From an uncultured Porphyromonas sp. (GTDB taxonomy: Bacteria > Bacteroidota > Bacteroidia > Bacteroidales > Porphyromonadaceae): DNA of 64,000 nucleotides. Of the stretch, positions 35,179-44,014 are shown in pieces (positions within the stretch are counted from its first letter, which is position 1; the number at the start of each line of letters is the position of its first letter). The notes under the pieces were generated by a model. That model was not told the origin of the DNA. It searched no databases and worked only from the letters and a program-made list of their open reading frames with translations. The stretch is from assembly GCA_934364985.1 (NCBI GenBank), contig CAKRMU010000004.1, positions 1 through 64,000 on the forward strand, given 5' to 3'. The position numbers and the translations under genes were made by a program.

Positions 35179-36576
35179 ATGAAAAAACGAGCAAAGGGTA
35201 ATTATCTCTTACGAGGCTTCGTGGTGTTGTTTTTAGGTAGCTGTTTGGCTTATATTATTTCTACCTCTGCCAGCTATATGGGGGTGGACATTAAGCCTTT
35301 TAACCCTCTGCGTAGCTTTTTGCCTAAGGGTAGCCCTCCTATGATTGATGAGGATCGGTTGGTCGATACTACACTTCTTGCCACCACCCTCTCAATGGAT
35401 TCTTTAGGAAGTGAAGCAATTAGGGAAGATTCTTTACAAGGTAAGATACATCAGCCAATTATCCCAGAGGATGCGTCTCTCAATGATAGTCTGCCTTTGC
35501 TCGTGGATTATTCGGAAAGTCAAAGTGCGTTATCTCAATTGCGTTCATTGCTTTTAGAGGCTAAGAGTCAGCCTTTATACATTGCCTTTTTAGGGGATTC
35601 GTTTATTGAGGGAGATATATTAGTAGGGGACTTTCGGCAAAAGCTTCAAGATAAATATGGGGGATGCGGTGTAGGGTATGTCCCAATGACCTCTCCGGTA
35701 TCTCGCTTCAGGCAAACTATTAAGCATAGGTTTGGTGGAGCTTGGAAGTCCGCAACATTGCTACATTCGGGTCGCTTTACACTTTCGGGCATGTACGATC
35801 ATCTTTCGGGTGATGGTTTTGCAGAATATGATATGATTAAGGGGATTCCCTCATTGGCACATATTCATCGGGCTTCGATTGTTTATGAGACTAATTCGGA
35901 AGGAATGATCACTACAACCATCAATGATTCAATTATTGAGACGCACATTTTAGAGGCTACGGGTAGCGGTGTATTGTCGAGACTCGAGGTTAATTACCCA
36001 CAAATTACCAGTATTAAGGTGGAGGGCAATGGTGAGGATATCAATATTCATGGTGTTTATCTTGATGGTGATAGAGGTGTCTCGGTAGATAATTTTAGTG
36101 TCCGGGGATCGTTAGGTGGAGACTTGCTTAAGGTAAATAGTGGATTGGTCAACTATATGAAAGGGATACGCCCATATCAATTGATCGTACTCTCTTATGG
36201 GCTTAACGCTCTCTCAACCGAGGAGAATGGTGATGATTATTCATGGTACTACCATAAGCTGAAAAAGAGTATTCAACACCTAAAGTCTTTATATCCTGAT
36301 GCTCTATTCCTCATACTTTCGGTCTCTGATAGAGCAACGATTATGGAGGGTGAGGTCATAACGCTTCCCGGGGTATACCAAATCCGAAAACACCAGATAC
36401 GATTGGCCCGCGAGGAAGGTTGTCTTTTTTGGGACACTTTTTCGGCTATTAAGCGGATGGGAGGTATAGAGACGATGGTCCAAAAAGGGTGGGCGGCTAA
36501 GGATTATACGCACTTTAGTGGTGCCGGGGGGCGAAAGTTGGCTGAGCTGTTGTATCATTCAATAGTGGAGGAGTAG
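35179..36576 (+). CDS. Membrane-anchored SGNH/GDSL hydrolase
   Basis: The 465-residue protein has one N-terminal membrane segment (residues ~12-30) and a low-complexity linker. A large extracytoplasmic SGNH domain starts near 130. Catalytic Ser141 lies in the FLGDSFIEGD block and the distal pair Asp442/His445 in KDYTHFS. It belongs to the group of SGNH proteins paired with MBOAT acyltransferases that transfer or remove O-acetyl groups on sugars. It is 3 nt from the next SGNH gene. Activity and substrate are inferred from the partner genes. Confidence 0.83.
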   Translation: MKKRAKGNYLLRGFVVLFLGSCLAYIISTSASYMGVDIKPFNPLRSFLPKGSPPMIDEDRLVDTTLLATTLSMDSLGSEAIREDSLQGKIHQPIIPEDASLNDSLPLLVDYSESQSALSQLRSLLLEAKSQPLYIAFLGDSFIEGDILVGDFRQKLQDKYGGCGVGYVPMTSPVSRFRQTIKHRFGGAWKSATLLHSGRFTLSGMYDHLSGDGFAEYDMIKGIPSLAHIHRASIVYETNSEGMITTTINDSIIETHILEATGSGVLSRLEVNYPQITSIKVEGNGEDINIHGVYLDGDRGVSVDNFSVRGSLGGDLLKVNSGLVNYMKGIRPYQLIVLSYGLNALSTEENGDDYSWYYHKLKKSIQHLKSLYPDALFLILSVSDRATIMEGEVITLPGVYQIRKHQIRLAREEGCLFWDTFSAIKRMGGIETMVQKGWAAKDYTHFSGAGGRKLAELLYHSIVEE

Positions 36577-36579
36577 GGG

Positions 36580-37851
36580 ATGCGAAGAGTCTTTTTGGGA
36601 TTACTCTGTATGCTGAATGCCCTATCTTTTTGCTGTATGGCTCAGGAAAGATCATTCGGTAAGGTGGATCTGAGGGATGATAATGCGTGTATGCTCAAGG
36701 CTCCAGAGGGTTATCTGGATGAGTTTTGGGCATCTTGCTCATCCTTGAGTGCGGACTCTACTGTGTCCGTGGTGCATTTAGGCGACTCGCATGTGCAAGG
36801 GGGATTTTTTAGTATGCCGATACGAGATTTTTTTGATGACTATTTTGGTTTAGCGGGATTGGGATGGGTCGCTCCCTATTCTTTCTTCCGTACGAATCAG
36901 CCATACCCCTCTAAGTGTATTAATAGGGGGGGAGCATGGTCGGGTTGCTTTATCACTCGTAGAAAGTATAGTGGCTCACCAAGCCCAACGGGTATCGCCA
37001 TGACGGCAACAGGCAAGGGTATTCATGAAGTTGAGATACGTGCAGATGGCTTTTTCCCAATTAAGAAGGCTGTGGTTTTTAGGGACGCTTCAGCATCACC
37101 TGTATATATTAAAGGAGAAATACCAAAAGGACACTCGGCGGAAGTCAAAGGGACAGTAGTAGTAGACACATTATCTATTAAACTGAATACCGGTACCCTC
37201 TCTTTGATGGTTCCGGCGGGGACCACTTGGTACGGAGTGAGCCTTGAGAGCTATTCAAGTGGGGTATTACTTCATACTATTGGGTACAATGGAGCATTTT
37301 ATAGTTCGTTTTGCGTGTCTGAGTTTGTTGACCATTTGTCCATGCTTCGTCCGAAGCTGATATTGGTATCATTAGGGACTAATGACCTACTTGTGCAGAA
37401 GTTTAGTAGCAGTACTTTTGCTCAAAATGTGCGAATGCTGGTGCGGTCGTTGCAACGAAGTATGCCTAATGTGGCGATTGTCTTGACCTCCCCGTTGGCC
37501 TCGTACAGACAAAAAAGGATTCGTAAAAGGCAATATGTGTGGGAGTATAATCCTAATGCAGGTGTGGTGGCTAAGGTGTTGGAGGAGGAGGCGAATGCTT
37601 TGGGATGTGGATACATTGACCTATTTGATACTTTCGGAGGAGCGAAGGGGTTTGACGCGTTGTTGCGATCTAATGTCTTTGCAGGTGATAGCATTCATCT
37701 GACGAAGGAGGGGTATTATCTCGTGGGGGATGCGATCTCTTTCGCTCTGCTTAAGGACTATCGTAGGTACTTAGGTAGCGAAAAAGAACCCGATAAGAGG
37801 TGGCAACAAGGGTCGCTGAAATGGGATGTTCCAAGTGTGAAGCAGAAGTAG
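36580..37851 (+). CDS. Exported SGNH/GDSL hydrolase
   Basis: This is a 423-residue protein with a signal peptide (cleavage probably near Ala21). The SGNH domain has Ser70 in VVHLGDSHVQGG, LVSLGTNDLL as block III and Asp370/His373 in GDSIHLTKEGY. It lies between another SGNH protein and an MBOAT protein on the same strand (gaps of 3 and 23 nt). Paired SGNH proteins could split the roles of acetyl transfer and acetyl removal, or act on two positions of the same glycan. The polymer modified is not identifiable here. Confidence 0.83.
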   Translation: MRRVFLGLLCMLNALSFCCMAQERSFGKVDLRDDNACMLKAPEGYLDEFWASCSSLSADSTVSVVHLGDSHVQGGFFSMPIRDFFDDYFGLAGLGWVAPYSFFRTNQPYPSKCINRGGAWSGCFITRRKYSGSPSPTGIAMTATGKGIHEVEIRADGFFPIKKAVVFRDASASPVYIKGEIPKGHSAEVKGTVVVDTLSIKLNTGTLSLMVPAGTTWYGVSLESYSSGVLLHTIGYNGAFYSSFCVSEFVDHLSMLRPKLILVSLGTNDLLVQKFSSSTFAQNVRMLVRSLQRSMPNVAIVLTSPLASYRQKRIRKRQYVWEYNPNAGVVAKVLEEEANALGCGYIDLFDTFGGAKGFDALLRSNVFAGDSIHLTKEGYYLVGDAISFALLKDYRRYLGSEKEPDKRWQQGSLKWDVPSVKQK

Positions 37852-37874
37852 TAAAACAGAGTAATTATTAAGAA

Positions 37875-39371
37875 ATGTTAGACGTATTCAAGTACAATCC
37901 TCAGGCTCCGATGCTATTTAATAGTGGGTTATTTCTGCTCCTATTTTTATGTTTTATCCCTCTTTATTATGCCCTTAGGCATAAGCAACTGAGCCGGATT
38001 ATATATGTAGTCCTCTTTTCACTCTACTTTTACTACAAAAGCAGTGGTGCTTATTTCGTTATCCTAATCCTTACTGCTGCGGTCGATTTTTTTGTCGGTC
38101 GGCAAATGTCGTGTGTAGGAAAAGGAGATAAGAAGTGGTGGCTTATCGTGTTGCTGGTATTCAACTTAGGGATGTTGGGTTACTTTAAGTACACGAACTT
38201 TTTATTCGACACTTTTGGCCCGATTTTTTATGGTTTGGGCGAATGCTTAGGCTGGGTACAGAGTCCATTTGAAGGGCATCATTTTGATATTTTTCTCCCT
38301 GTAGGCATCTCGTTTTTTACCTTCCAATCAATGAGCTATGTGATAGATATCTATCGTGGTGAAATCAAGCCTTTAAGGAGGTGGATAGACTATCTCTTTT
38401 ATGTCTCTTTCTTCCCTCAGCTGGTGGCTGGTCCTATTGTGCGAGCTAAGGATTTCATCCCTCAGATTTACAGAGAGCCAGTGGTTAGTAAGGCTGAGTT
38501 TGGCGAAGGATTGTATTTGATCCTATTCGGGTTGCTCAAAAAAACGGTCATCTCCGATTATATCAGTCTAAACTTCGTGGACCGAGTGTTCGATGCACCT
38601 GCACTTTATACGGGTTTCGAAAATCTTATGGCTATATATGGGTATGCCCTCCAAATATATTGCGACTTTTCGGGTTACTCAGATATGGCGATTGGGATAG
38701 CATTATGGCTGGGATTCAGGTTTAATATCAACTTTGATTTTCCATACCAATCCGCTACAATAACAGAGTTTTGGAGAAGGTGGCATATATCGCTATCGTC
38801 TTGGCTCAAGGACTATCTCTACATCTCTCTTGGAGGAAATCGTAAGGGCAAAGTGCGGACATATATCAACCTCATAATCACCATGCTCCTCGGAGGATTA
38901 TGGCATGGTGCTAATCTTAGGTTTATTATCTGGGGCGGGCTACACGGGCTGGCTCTTGCTTTCCATAAGTGGTTACTTTCTTTAAGTACCCACTTTAAGC
39001 CTATAGGTAATGGTATGAACCCTTTATGTAGAGCGTTGTCTACCCTCCTTACATTTCACTTTGTCTGCTTCGCGTGGATCTTCTTTAGAATGCAAAATCT
39101 TTCGGATGTATGGGTAATGCTGGATATGGTATTCCATGAGTTTCATCCTGAGATTATGGGTCAGTTTGTAGAGGGCTACAAGATTATAAGTATCCTAATG
39201 ATTTTGGGCTTTGTCACTCATTTCATCCCAGCTTTTCTTCGGACAAAAGTTAAGGATTGCATAATTAGGATGCCGTTGATAATGCAAGCGGTGCTTATGG
39301 CTGTGGTACTTATCATTATCGTACAATTCCGTTCGGCGGGCGTTCAACCCTTTATCTATTTTCAGTTTTAG
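37875..39371 (+). CDS. MBOAT-family membrane O-acyltransferase (AlgI/PatA/DltB type)
   Basis: The 498-residue polytopic protein has about ten or more membrane segments. The conserved MBOAT histidines are His344 in GGLWHGANL and His357 in WGGLHGLAL. The segments GISFFTFQSMSYVIDIYRGE, QLVAGPIVRAKDF and FWRRWHISLSSWLKDYLY are typical of AlgI-like members that pass acetyl groups across the inner membrane. Two SGNH proteins precede it in the same run, giving a complete O-acetylation module. Candidate acceptors are LPS, capsule, exopolysaccharide or peptidoglycan. Confidence 0.92.
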   Translation: MLDVFKYNPQAPMLFNSGLFLLLFLCFIPLYYALRHKQLSRIIYVVLFSLYFYYKSSGAYFVILILTAAVDFFVGRQMSCVGKGDKKWWLIVLLVFNLGMLGYFKYTNFLFDTFGPIFYGLGECLGWVQSPFEGHHFDIFLPVGISFFTFQSMSYVIDIYRGEIKPLRRWIDYLFYVSFFPQLVAGPIVRAKDFIPQIYREPVVSKAEFGEGLYLILFGLLKKTVISDYISLNFVDRVFDAPALYTGFENLMAIYGYALQIYCDFSGYSDMAIGIALWLGFRFNINFDFPYQSATITEFWRRWHISLSSWLKDYLYISLGGNRKGKVRTYINLIITMLLGGLWHGANLRFIIWGGLHGLALAFHKWLLSLSTHFKPIGNGMNPLCRALSTLLTFHFVCFAWIFFRMQNLSDVWVMLDMVFHEFHPEIMGQFVEGYKIISILMILGFVTHFIPAFLRTKVKDCIIRMPLIMQAVLMAVVLIIIVQFRSAGVQPFIYFQF

Positions 39372-39404
39372 TGCAATATATTTTTTTTACTCAGGAAAAG
39401 AGAT

Positions 39405-39632
39405 TACCTTTGTGGAGCAATAGCATTAAGAGTACTAACTAATTGTGAATTGAAAGTATAGTAAATAAGAGTCTTTCAAGGTATAACTATTGAGCGGGGT
39501 AGTTGGTAGCGATCCAGTACGGGTTATGAGCTGTAGTAGCTTTTCCGTAAGGGATTGTTTCTTTTATTCTCAGTCAATAAAATTTGACTTAGTTGCTATT
39601 GATTAATAATTAGTAGAGCGAATTAGGAGGAT
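39405..39632 (+). promoter_or_regulatory. -7 element and long leader upstream of greA
   Basis: TACCTTTG at 39405-39412 would start a transcript with a ~215-nt leader before greA. The leader is open to structure (TAGTTGGTAGC, TACGGGTTATGAGC, CTGTAGTAGC) but no known riboswitch or RNA family is recognised. The -33 element is weak. A leader RNA or a separate small RNA are both possible. Confidence 0.35.
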
Positions 39633-40103
39633 ATGGAATACATTTATATGACAGAGGAGGGATATCAAAACCTCCTCGAAGAGATACGGAAGCTTGAGGA
39701 GATTGAGCGACCAGAGGTGATTCAAGCTATAGCTGAAGCAAGGGATAAAGGCGATCTCTCTGAGAATGCTGAGTATTCTGCGGCAAAGGAAAAACAGGCC
39801 CTTTTAGAGGATAGAATTGCTCAACTCCGTGTGCAACTGTCGAATATCAGGATTATTGATACTAAAAAGATGAGTACCGATACTGTGCAAATGCTCAATA
39901 CAGTAAAGATACGCAACATGAAAAATAATCAGGTTAAGACCTACACTATTGTCTCAGATACGGAGAGCGATATTAAGAAAGGTAAAATGGCGATTTCTAC
40001 ACCTATTGCTCAGGGAATTATCGGTAAGAAAGTGGGCGATGTGGTAGATATCGAGGTGCCAGCCGGGATAGTAACATTCAAAATTGAGGAAATATCAATA
40101 TAG
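39633..40103 (+). CDS. greA: Transcription elongation factor GreA
   Basis: The 156-residue protein matches GreA in length and parts. The N-terminal coiled-coil domain includes EEIRKLEEIERPEVIQAIAEAR, the tip residues DLSENAEY and AAKEKQALLEDRIAQL. The C-terminal FKBP-like domain ends with VDIEVPAGIVTFKIEEI. GreA rescues backtracked RNA polymerase by stimulating transcript cleavage. A purine-rich TAGGAGG lies just before the start, but only 2 nt from it. The HIT gene follows after 2 nt. Confidence 0.96.
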   Translation: MEYIYMTEEGYQNLLEEIRKLEEIERPEVIQAIAEARDKGDLSENAEYSAAKEKQALLEDRIAQLRVQLSNIRIIDTKKMSTDTVQMLNTVKIRNMKNNQVKTYTIVSDTESDIKKGKMAISTPIAQGIIGKKVGDVVDIEVPAGIVTFKIEEISI

Positions 40104-40105
40104 TT

Positions 40106-40498
40106 ATGGCAACAATCTTTACAAGAATTATTAAGGGAGAGATTCCTGGGTATATAGTAGCTGAGAATGATGATTTTTGTGCATTCCTGGATGCCTTCCC
40201 TGTGCAATATGGTCATACACTTATTGTACCTAAAAAAGAGGTGGATTATATTTTTGATCTTTCGGCTGACGAATTAGCGAGGATGATGTCCTTTACTAAG
40301 CAGGTGGCAATAGCTATTAAAAAAGCAACGGATTGCCGGAAGGTTGGAATGGCTGTCATAGGCTTAGAAGTTCCTCATGCACATATACACCTTGTTCCTA
40401 TGCAAAAAGAAAAGGATATGGATTTCAATGTTAAAATAACCGAACCAGAACAAAGCAAGATGAAGGATGTACATCAGAGAATAAAGTCATTCCTATAG
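40106..40498 (+). CDS. HIT-family nucleotide-binding hydrolase
   Basis: The 130-residue protein starts ATIFTRIIKGEIPGYIVAENDD and has the histidine triad HAHIHLVP near residues 92-99. HIT proteins hydrolyse adenosine phosphoramidates and dinucleotides such as AMP-lysine. It is co-transcribed with greA (2-nt gap), a pairing I have seen repeatedly in Bacteroidetes, and ends at a strong terminator. Confidence 0.93.
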   Translation: MATIFTRIIKGEIPGYIVAENDDFCAFLDAFPVQYGHTLIVPKKEVDYIFDLSADELARMMSFTKQVAIAIKKATDCRKVGMAVIGLEVPHAHIHLVPMQKEKDMDFNVKITEPEQSKMKDVHQRIKSFL

Positions 40499-40524
40499 TA
40501 CATCTTTTTACTCCGATATTGGTG

Positions 40525-40567
40525 AGGACTACCCTAAGTATTACTTCTAAGGTAGTCCTTATTTTTT
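40525..40567 (+). terminator. Terminator of the greA-HIT operon
   Basis: AGGACTACC (40525-40533) pairs exactly with GGTAGTCCT (40551-40559) around a 17-nt loop, followed by a T-rich tail. The remaining ~230 nt to the HU gene are AT-rich with no visible gene. Confidence 0.85.
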
Positions 40568-40781
40568 TGTCTTTTTGTATGAGATGTTATGAAGGTGATA
40601 GGTTGTGTATATATAAATTTGTTATCCGTACACTTAAAAAATCTAAAATAGTATATATCTAACGGATTTTACGATTATTTACTCTATATTTGGAAGTGAA
40701 AAGGGATGGTTAATGTATTGATTATCGTCTCTTTTCATTGGATTGTTACAAGAGAATATATATTATATACATTCATTTTTT

Positions 40782-40789
40782 TAACTTTG
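40782..40789 (+). promoter_or_regulatory. -7-like element close to the HU gene start
   Basis: TAACTTTG matches the -7 consensus but ends 8 nt before the ATG at 40797, which would make the transcript nearly leaderless. Either the HU gene has a very short leader or this match is fortuitous. Confidence 0.35.
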
Positions 40790-40796
40790 CTTTAAT

Positions 40797-41078
40797 ATGA
40801 ATAAGACTGAATTTGTTGCTGCGGTTGCAGAGAAAGCAGAACTCACAAAAGTTGATGCTAAGAAAGCTGTAGATGCAGGTATTGAGGTCATCCGTGAGCG
40901 GATGAAAAAAGGGGATAAGGTGACTATTATCGGTTTCGGGACATTCTCTGTTAGCGAGCGTGCAGCTCGTGAGGGCATTAATCCTCAAACTAAGAAAAAG
41001 ATGCACATCCCAGCACGCAAAGTCGTTCGCTTTAAGCCAGGTGCCGCTTTAGATCTTAACACAAAGAAAAAGAAGTAA
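40797..41078 (+). CDS. HU-family DNA-binding protein
   Basis: The 93-residue protein is a standard HU/IHF-fold DNA-bending protein. It shows MNKTEFVAAVAEKAELTK, the hydrophobic core GDKVTIIGFGTFSV, and the DNA-binding arm ARKVVRFKPGAALD with a lysine-rich end. It is monocistronic, with a hairpin terminator after it. HU is abundant in the nucleoid and is one candidate partner for the structured intergenic repeats found in this window, but no such link is shown. Confidence 0.95.
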   Translation: MNKTEFVAAVAEKAELTKVDAKKAVDAGIEVIRERMKKGDKVTIIGFGTFSVSERAAREGINPQTKKKMHIPARKVVRFKPGAALDLNTKKKK

Positions 41079-41127
41079 GTACTATCTTGAAGCCTTTAGA
41101 TAGCGTTTGCTATCTCTTCAAAGATCC

Positions 41128-41172
41128 AACAGCTTTACCCTTGCTTATGCGAGAGTAGAGCTGTTCTTATTA
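41128..41172 (+). terminator. Terminator of the HU gene
   Basis: AACAGCTTTAC and GTAGAGCTGTT form an 11-bp stem with one wobble pair, followed by CTTATTAT. A smaller AGATAGC/GCTATCT hairpin precedes it. Confidence 0.6.
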
Positions 41173-41275
41173 TAAACCATTCTGACGCAATACTTGTTAT
41201 ATTGGTGAGTGTATGACATTCAATGAGAGATAATAATGTAACATTAATAGTAACATATATAATTACAGGAGAAGT

Positions 41276-41860
41276 ATGAAGTACGAACTTATTAAGCTTC
41301 CATATGCAAAAGATGCATTGGAGCCAGTTATCAGTGAAAAGACCATTAACTTGCATCACGGCAAGCACCTCCAGACATATGTCAATAACCTCAATAAGCA
41401 GATAGAGGGGACGAAGTTTGAGGATATGGAGCTTGTGGAGATTGTAAAGAAAGCCGAAGGTGGTATCTTTAACAATGCAGGTCAGACCCTTAATCACAAC
41501 CTTTATTTTCAGCAATTTGCACCTAAGGGGAAAGGCGAACCTAAAGGTGACTTCCTTAAAGCCATTGAGGCTAAGTGGGGGACAGTAGAAGACTTTAAGA
41601 AACAATTCGAGACTGAAGCTGCTGGACTTTTCGGTTCGGGATGGGCTTGGTTAGCTACTGATAAGTCAGGCAAGCTATCCATCCAAAAGTATGGTAATGC
41701 AGGTAATCCAGTAGTGGATGACCTTACACCTTTATTATGTGCAGACGTTTGGGAACACGCCTATTACGTTGACTATGAGAATAGGCGTCCAGAGCATCTT
41801 TCTAAGCTTTGGGATATCATTAACTGGGAAGAGATTGCAAAGCGTTACGACGCAAGATAA
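41276..41860 (+). CDS. sodB: Iron/manganese superoxide dismutase
   Basis: This is a 194-residue cytoplasmic SodFM. The metal ligands are His27, His74, Asp157 and His161 (DVWEHAYY). The catalytic-shell glutamine comes from the N-terminal side (Gln70 in NNAGQTLNHN), as in Fe-SODs and the cambialistic Porphyromonas gingivalis enzyme, which this protein resembles closely. The residue two before the Asp ligand, position 155, is Cys (PLLCADVW). In the family this is usually Gly in Mn enzymes and Thr in Fe enzymes, and it tunes metal preference. It is monocistronic with a strong terminator. Confidence 0.94.
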   Translation: MKYELIKLPYAKDALEPVISEKTINLHHGKHLQTYVNNLNKQIEGTKFEDMELVEIVKKAEGGIFNNAGQTLNHNLYFQQFAPKGKGEPKGDFLKAIEAKWGTVEDFKKQFETEAAGLFGSGWAWLATDKSGKLSIQKYGNAGNPVVDDLTPLLCADVWEHAYYVDYENRRPEHLSKLWDIINWEEIAKRYDAR

Positions 41861-41882
41861 TCGTTATTACCATAAGTTATTA

Positions 41883-41924
41883 GGGCATATTTACTTCTTT
41901 AGGAGGTAAATGTGCCTCTTTTTT
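41883..41924 (+). terminator. Terminator of the superoxide dismutase gene
   Basis: GGGCATATTTAC and GTAAATGTGCCT form a ~12-bp stem with wobble pairs, followed by CTCTTTTTT. Confidence 0.85.
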
Positions 41925-41966
41925 GTCTCTAAACGTCGTATATCACTCAAATAGATTGCAATAACC

Positions 41967-41997
41967 TTTGGTTATTCAATGAAAATAGGTACCTTTG
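41967..41997 (+). promoter_or_regulatory. rpsF-rpsR-rplI promoter
   Basis: TTTG (41967-41970), 19 nt, then TACCTTTG (41990-41997): an exact Bacteroidetes promoter. The leader to rpsF is ~30 nt. Confidence 0.88.
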
Positions 41998-42034
41998 CAG
42001 ACGCATTTATTTTTTTACTAACAATAATAATTAT

Positions 42035-42424
42035 ATGATGAACAATTACGAGACCGTTTTCATTTTAACTCCCGATTTGTCTGCTGATCAGGCAAAGGAA
42101 GCGGTAGAGAAGTTCACCGGTCTTATCACCGAAAATGGTGGCAAGGTTGTGAATGCAGAGGAATGGGGTATGCGTAAACTTGCCTATCCTATTCAGGGTA
42201 AGTCTACTGGCAATTATGTTTTTGTGGAGTTTGAGAGTGAACCATCATTTATCGAAACGCTTGAGGTTAACTACCGTCGTGACGATAAAGTAATGCGTTT
42301 CCTTACCTTCCGTCAGGATAAATATGCTTTGGAGTATGCTGAGAAACGTCGTCGCAATCGCAAAGAAACAAAGCCTGTAGCGGAAGAGGAGAAGACCGAG
42401 GTGGTAGCTGAGGAAAATAACTAA
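42035..42424 (+). CDS. rpsF: 30S ribosomal protein S6
   Basis: This is a 129-residue protein with the S6 fold ([60 protein letters not shown]) and a charged C-terminal tail rich in Glu and Lys. It binds S18 in the 30S platform and heads the rpsF-rpsR-rplI operon. Two adjacent ATG codons leave one codon of uncertainty in the start. Confidence 0.97.
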   Translation: MMNNYETVFILTPDLSADQAKEAVEKFTGLITENGGKVVNAEEWGMRKLAYPIQGKSTGNYVFVEFESEPSFIETLEVNYRRDDKVMRFLTFRQDKYALEYAEKRRRNRKETKPVAEEEKTEVVAEENN

Positions 42425-42444
42425 GTAGACGAAAGGAGATTATT

Positions 42445-42723
42445 ATGGCAAAAAAGAGCAAAGGAAGATCTGAGGTACGCTATCTAACGCCTCTATCTAT
42501 GGATCGCAACCGTAAGAAGTATTGCCGCTTTAAGAAAGCAGGTATTAAGTATGTAGACTATAAGGATCCTGAGTTCCTTAAAAAGTTCCTTAATGAGCAA
42601 GGCAAGATATATCCTCGTCGTCTCACTGGTAACTCCCTGAAGATGCAACGCCGTGTGGCACAAGCTGTAAAGCGGGCCCGTCACTTGGCATTGCTCCCAT
42701 ATGTTACCGATATGATGGAGTAG
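42445..42723 (+). CDS. rpsR: 30S ribosomal protein S18
   Basis: The 92-residue protein contains the S18 core: [39 protein letters not shown] and [17 protein letters not shown]. It is 20 nt after rpsF and forms a heterodimer with S6 on the ribosome. The conserved order S6-S18-L9 confirms the assignment. Unlike the rpsF product it has no acidic tail. Confidence 0.97.
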   Translation: MAKKSKGRSEVRYLTPLSMDRNRKKYCRFKKAGIKYVDYKDPEFLKKFLNEQGKIYPRRLTGNSLKMQRRVAQAVKRARHLALLPYVTDMME

Positions 42724-42767
42724 TTTGCGTAGTATTAATTGTATAATAAGATAAGAGGAGACAGAAT

Positions 42768-43316
42768 ATGAAGATTATTTTGAAAGAGGATATGCCTAAC
42801 TTAGGCTTCAAAGGCGAGATCGTAGAGGTAAAGCCTGGCTATGGTAGAAACTTTCTAATCCCACAAGGCAAAGCTGTTATTGCTTCGGAGTCTGCTGTAA
42901 AAGTGCTTAAAGAGAATCAGCGTCAGCAGGCATCTAAATTAGCTGCAGAGCGTGACAATGCACAGAAGATTGCTGATAAGATTGAGGGTACAAAGCTTAC
43001 TATCGAGGTAAAGACGAGCAATACTGGTCGTATTTATGGTTCAGTTTCATCTTCAATGGTGGCTGACGAGCTTGAGAAACTTGGGTTTACTGAGATCAAT
43101 CGTAAAATGCTCTTAGTTCCTGGTATTAAGGAAATCGGTGAGTATGTTGCAAAGGTTCGCTTACACAAAGACGTAACCGTTGATGTACCTGTTACCGTTG
43201 TGTCGGATACCCCTATCGTAAAGGAAGCTCCCAAAACGGAGGAGGCTAAGGAAGAAATTCTTGCTACTCCTGAAGATGAGGTGGCAGAGGCTTCCGTCGC
43301 ACCAGAGGCAGAGTAA
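42768..43316 (+). CDS. rplI: 50S ribosomal protein L9
   Basis: This is a 182-residue protein. The N-terminal L9 domain is MKIILKEDMPNLGFKGEIVEVKPGYGRNFLIPQG in outline, followed by the long connecting helix and the C-terminal RNA-binding domain near 80-148. An acidic tail of ~30 residues is typical of Bacteroidetes versions. It is the last gene of the operon, and a perfect hairpin terminator follows at 43370. Confidence 0.97.
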   Translation: MKIILKEDMPNLGFKGEIVEVKPGYGRNFLIPQGKAVIASESAVKVLKENQRQQASKLAAERDNAQKIADKIEGTKLTIEVKTSNTGRIYGSVSSSMVADELEKLGFTEINRKMLLVPGIKEIGEYVAKVRLHKDVTVDVPVTVVSDTPIVKEAPKTEEAKEEILATPEDEVAEASVAPEAE

Positions 43317-43369
43317 TCGTTGCATTAGTGCTGAGCTGCTTAGCTCTCAGTAGAGCTAAATAACTATAT

Positions 43370-43420
43370 ATAGCTGTGTAGATAGCCACATAAGGCTCTA
43401 CACAGCTATTATTTTTATTC
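43370..43420 (+). terminator. Terminator of the rpsF-rpsR-rplI operon
   Basis: ATAGCTGTGTAGA (43370-43382) and TCTACACAGCTAT (43397-43409) form a perfect 13-bp stem with a 14-nt loop and a T-rich tail. Confidence 0.92.
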
Positions 43421-43555
43421 GGATTTTTTGTTTCTATTACTATCTTTAGTAGATACTCCATTTTCAATAAATCCTGTAAGTAGAGTACATAGTTTTTACT
43501 TCTACCTAATGCAAAAATGCAATCTCACTTATGGCAATTTAGTAAGAGGTAAAAT

Positions 43556-43625
43556 GCGAATATAGATAAAGCGTTTAGTGAATATACGGAATTCTTCATG
43601 ACAAATACCGTATATTCGCTTATCC
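43556..43625. repeat. Dispersed ~23-bp tandem repeat cluster E
   Basis: About three units with 22-23-nt period lie in the 960-nt gap between rplI and the recF operon. The cores are GCGAATATAGATAAAG, TGAATATACGGAATTC and CAAATACCGTATATTCG. This copy is more diverged than the others. Between 43626 and 44014 no gene is supported. Confidence 0.7.
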
Positions 43626-44014
43626 TTATTTAGGGAATCAACGTTAACAGGTGTCATAAGCTCTACTTAGTGCTATGGAGATTACATGCGATTCATGACA
43701 GAGTCGAAAGCTCCCTTAGCTTGGTACCTATTCTTTGTTTGGTTAAAAGTATATGTGATCTTAATACTAATTGTGTAACCGTCTCTCTTTTCGTTATACA
43801 GCTGAGTATGTCGGCTATATACTTTGACTTTACTGCCTGTAGGTATGAATCAATCTACAGAAATTGAGGTGATGAGATTCTTATTCTTGAGCCACGTTTT
43901 GGTTAATTCAGCCCATCTGTATAATTGACTTTGGATGAGGTCCATTGTGGGTAGGCTTCAAAATGGTGTGTATTTGACGTTACAGCTCATGGTCATATCG
44001 TGAGGTAGGCTAAA

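Noticed and set aside
39490..39560. tRNA-like sequence (GGTAGTTGGTAGCGATCC, ACGGGTTATGAGC)
   Set aside because: It lacks a T-arm GTTCGA motif, an acceptor stem and a CCA end. The resemblance is limited to a D-arm-like piece.
43670..43867. 65-residue plus-strand open frame between rplI and the recF operon
   Set aside because: It has no recognisable domain, promoter or sensible composition. The region is non-coding with repeats and a receptor relic.
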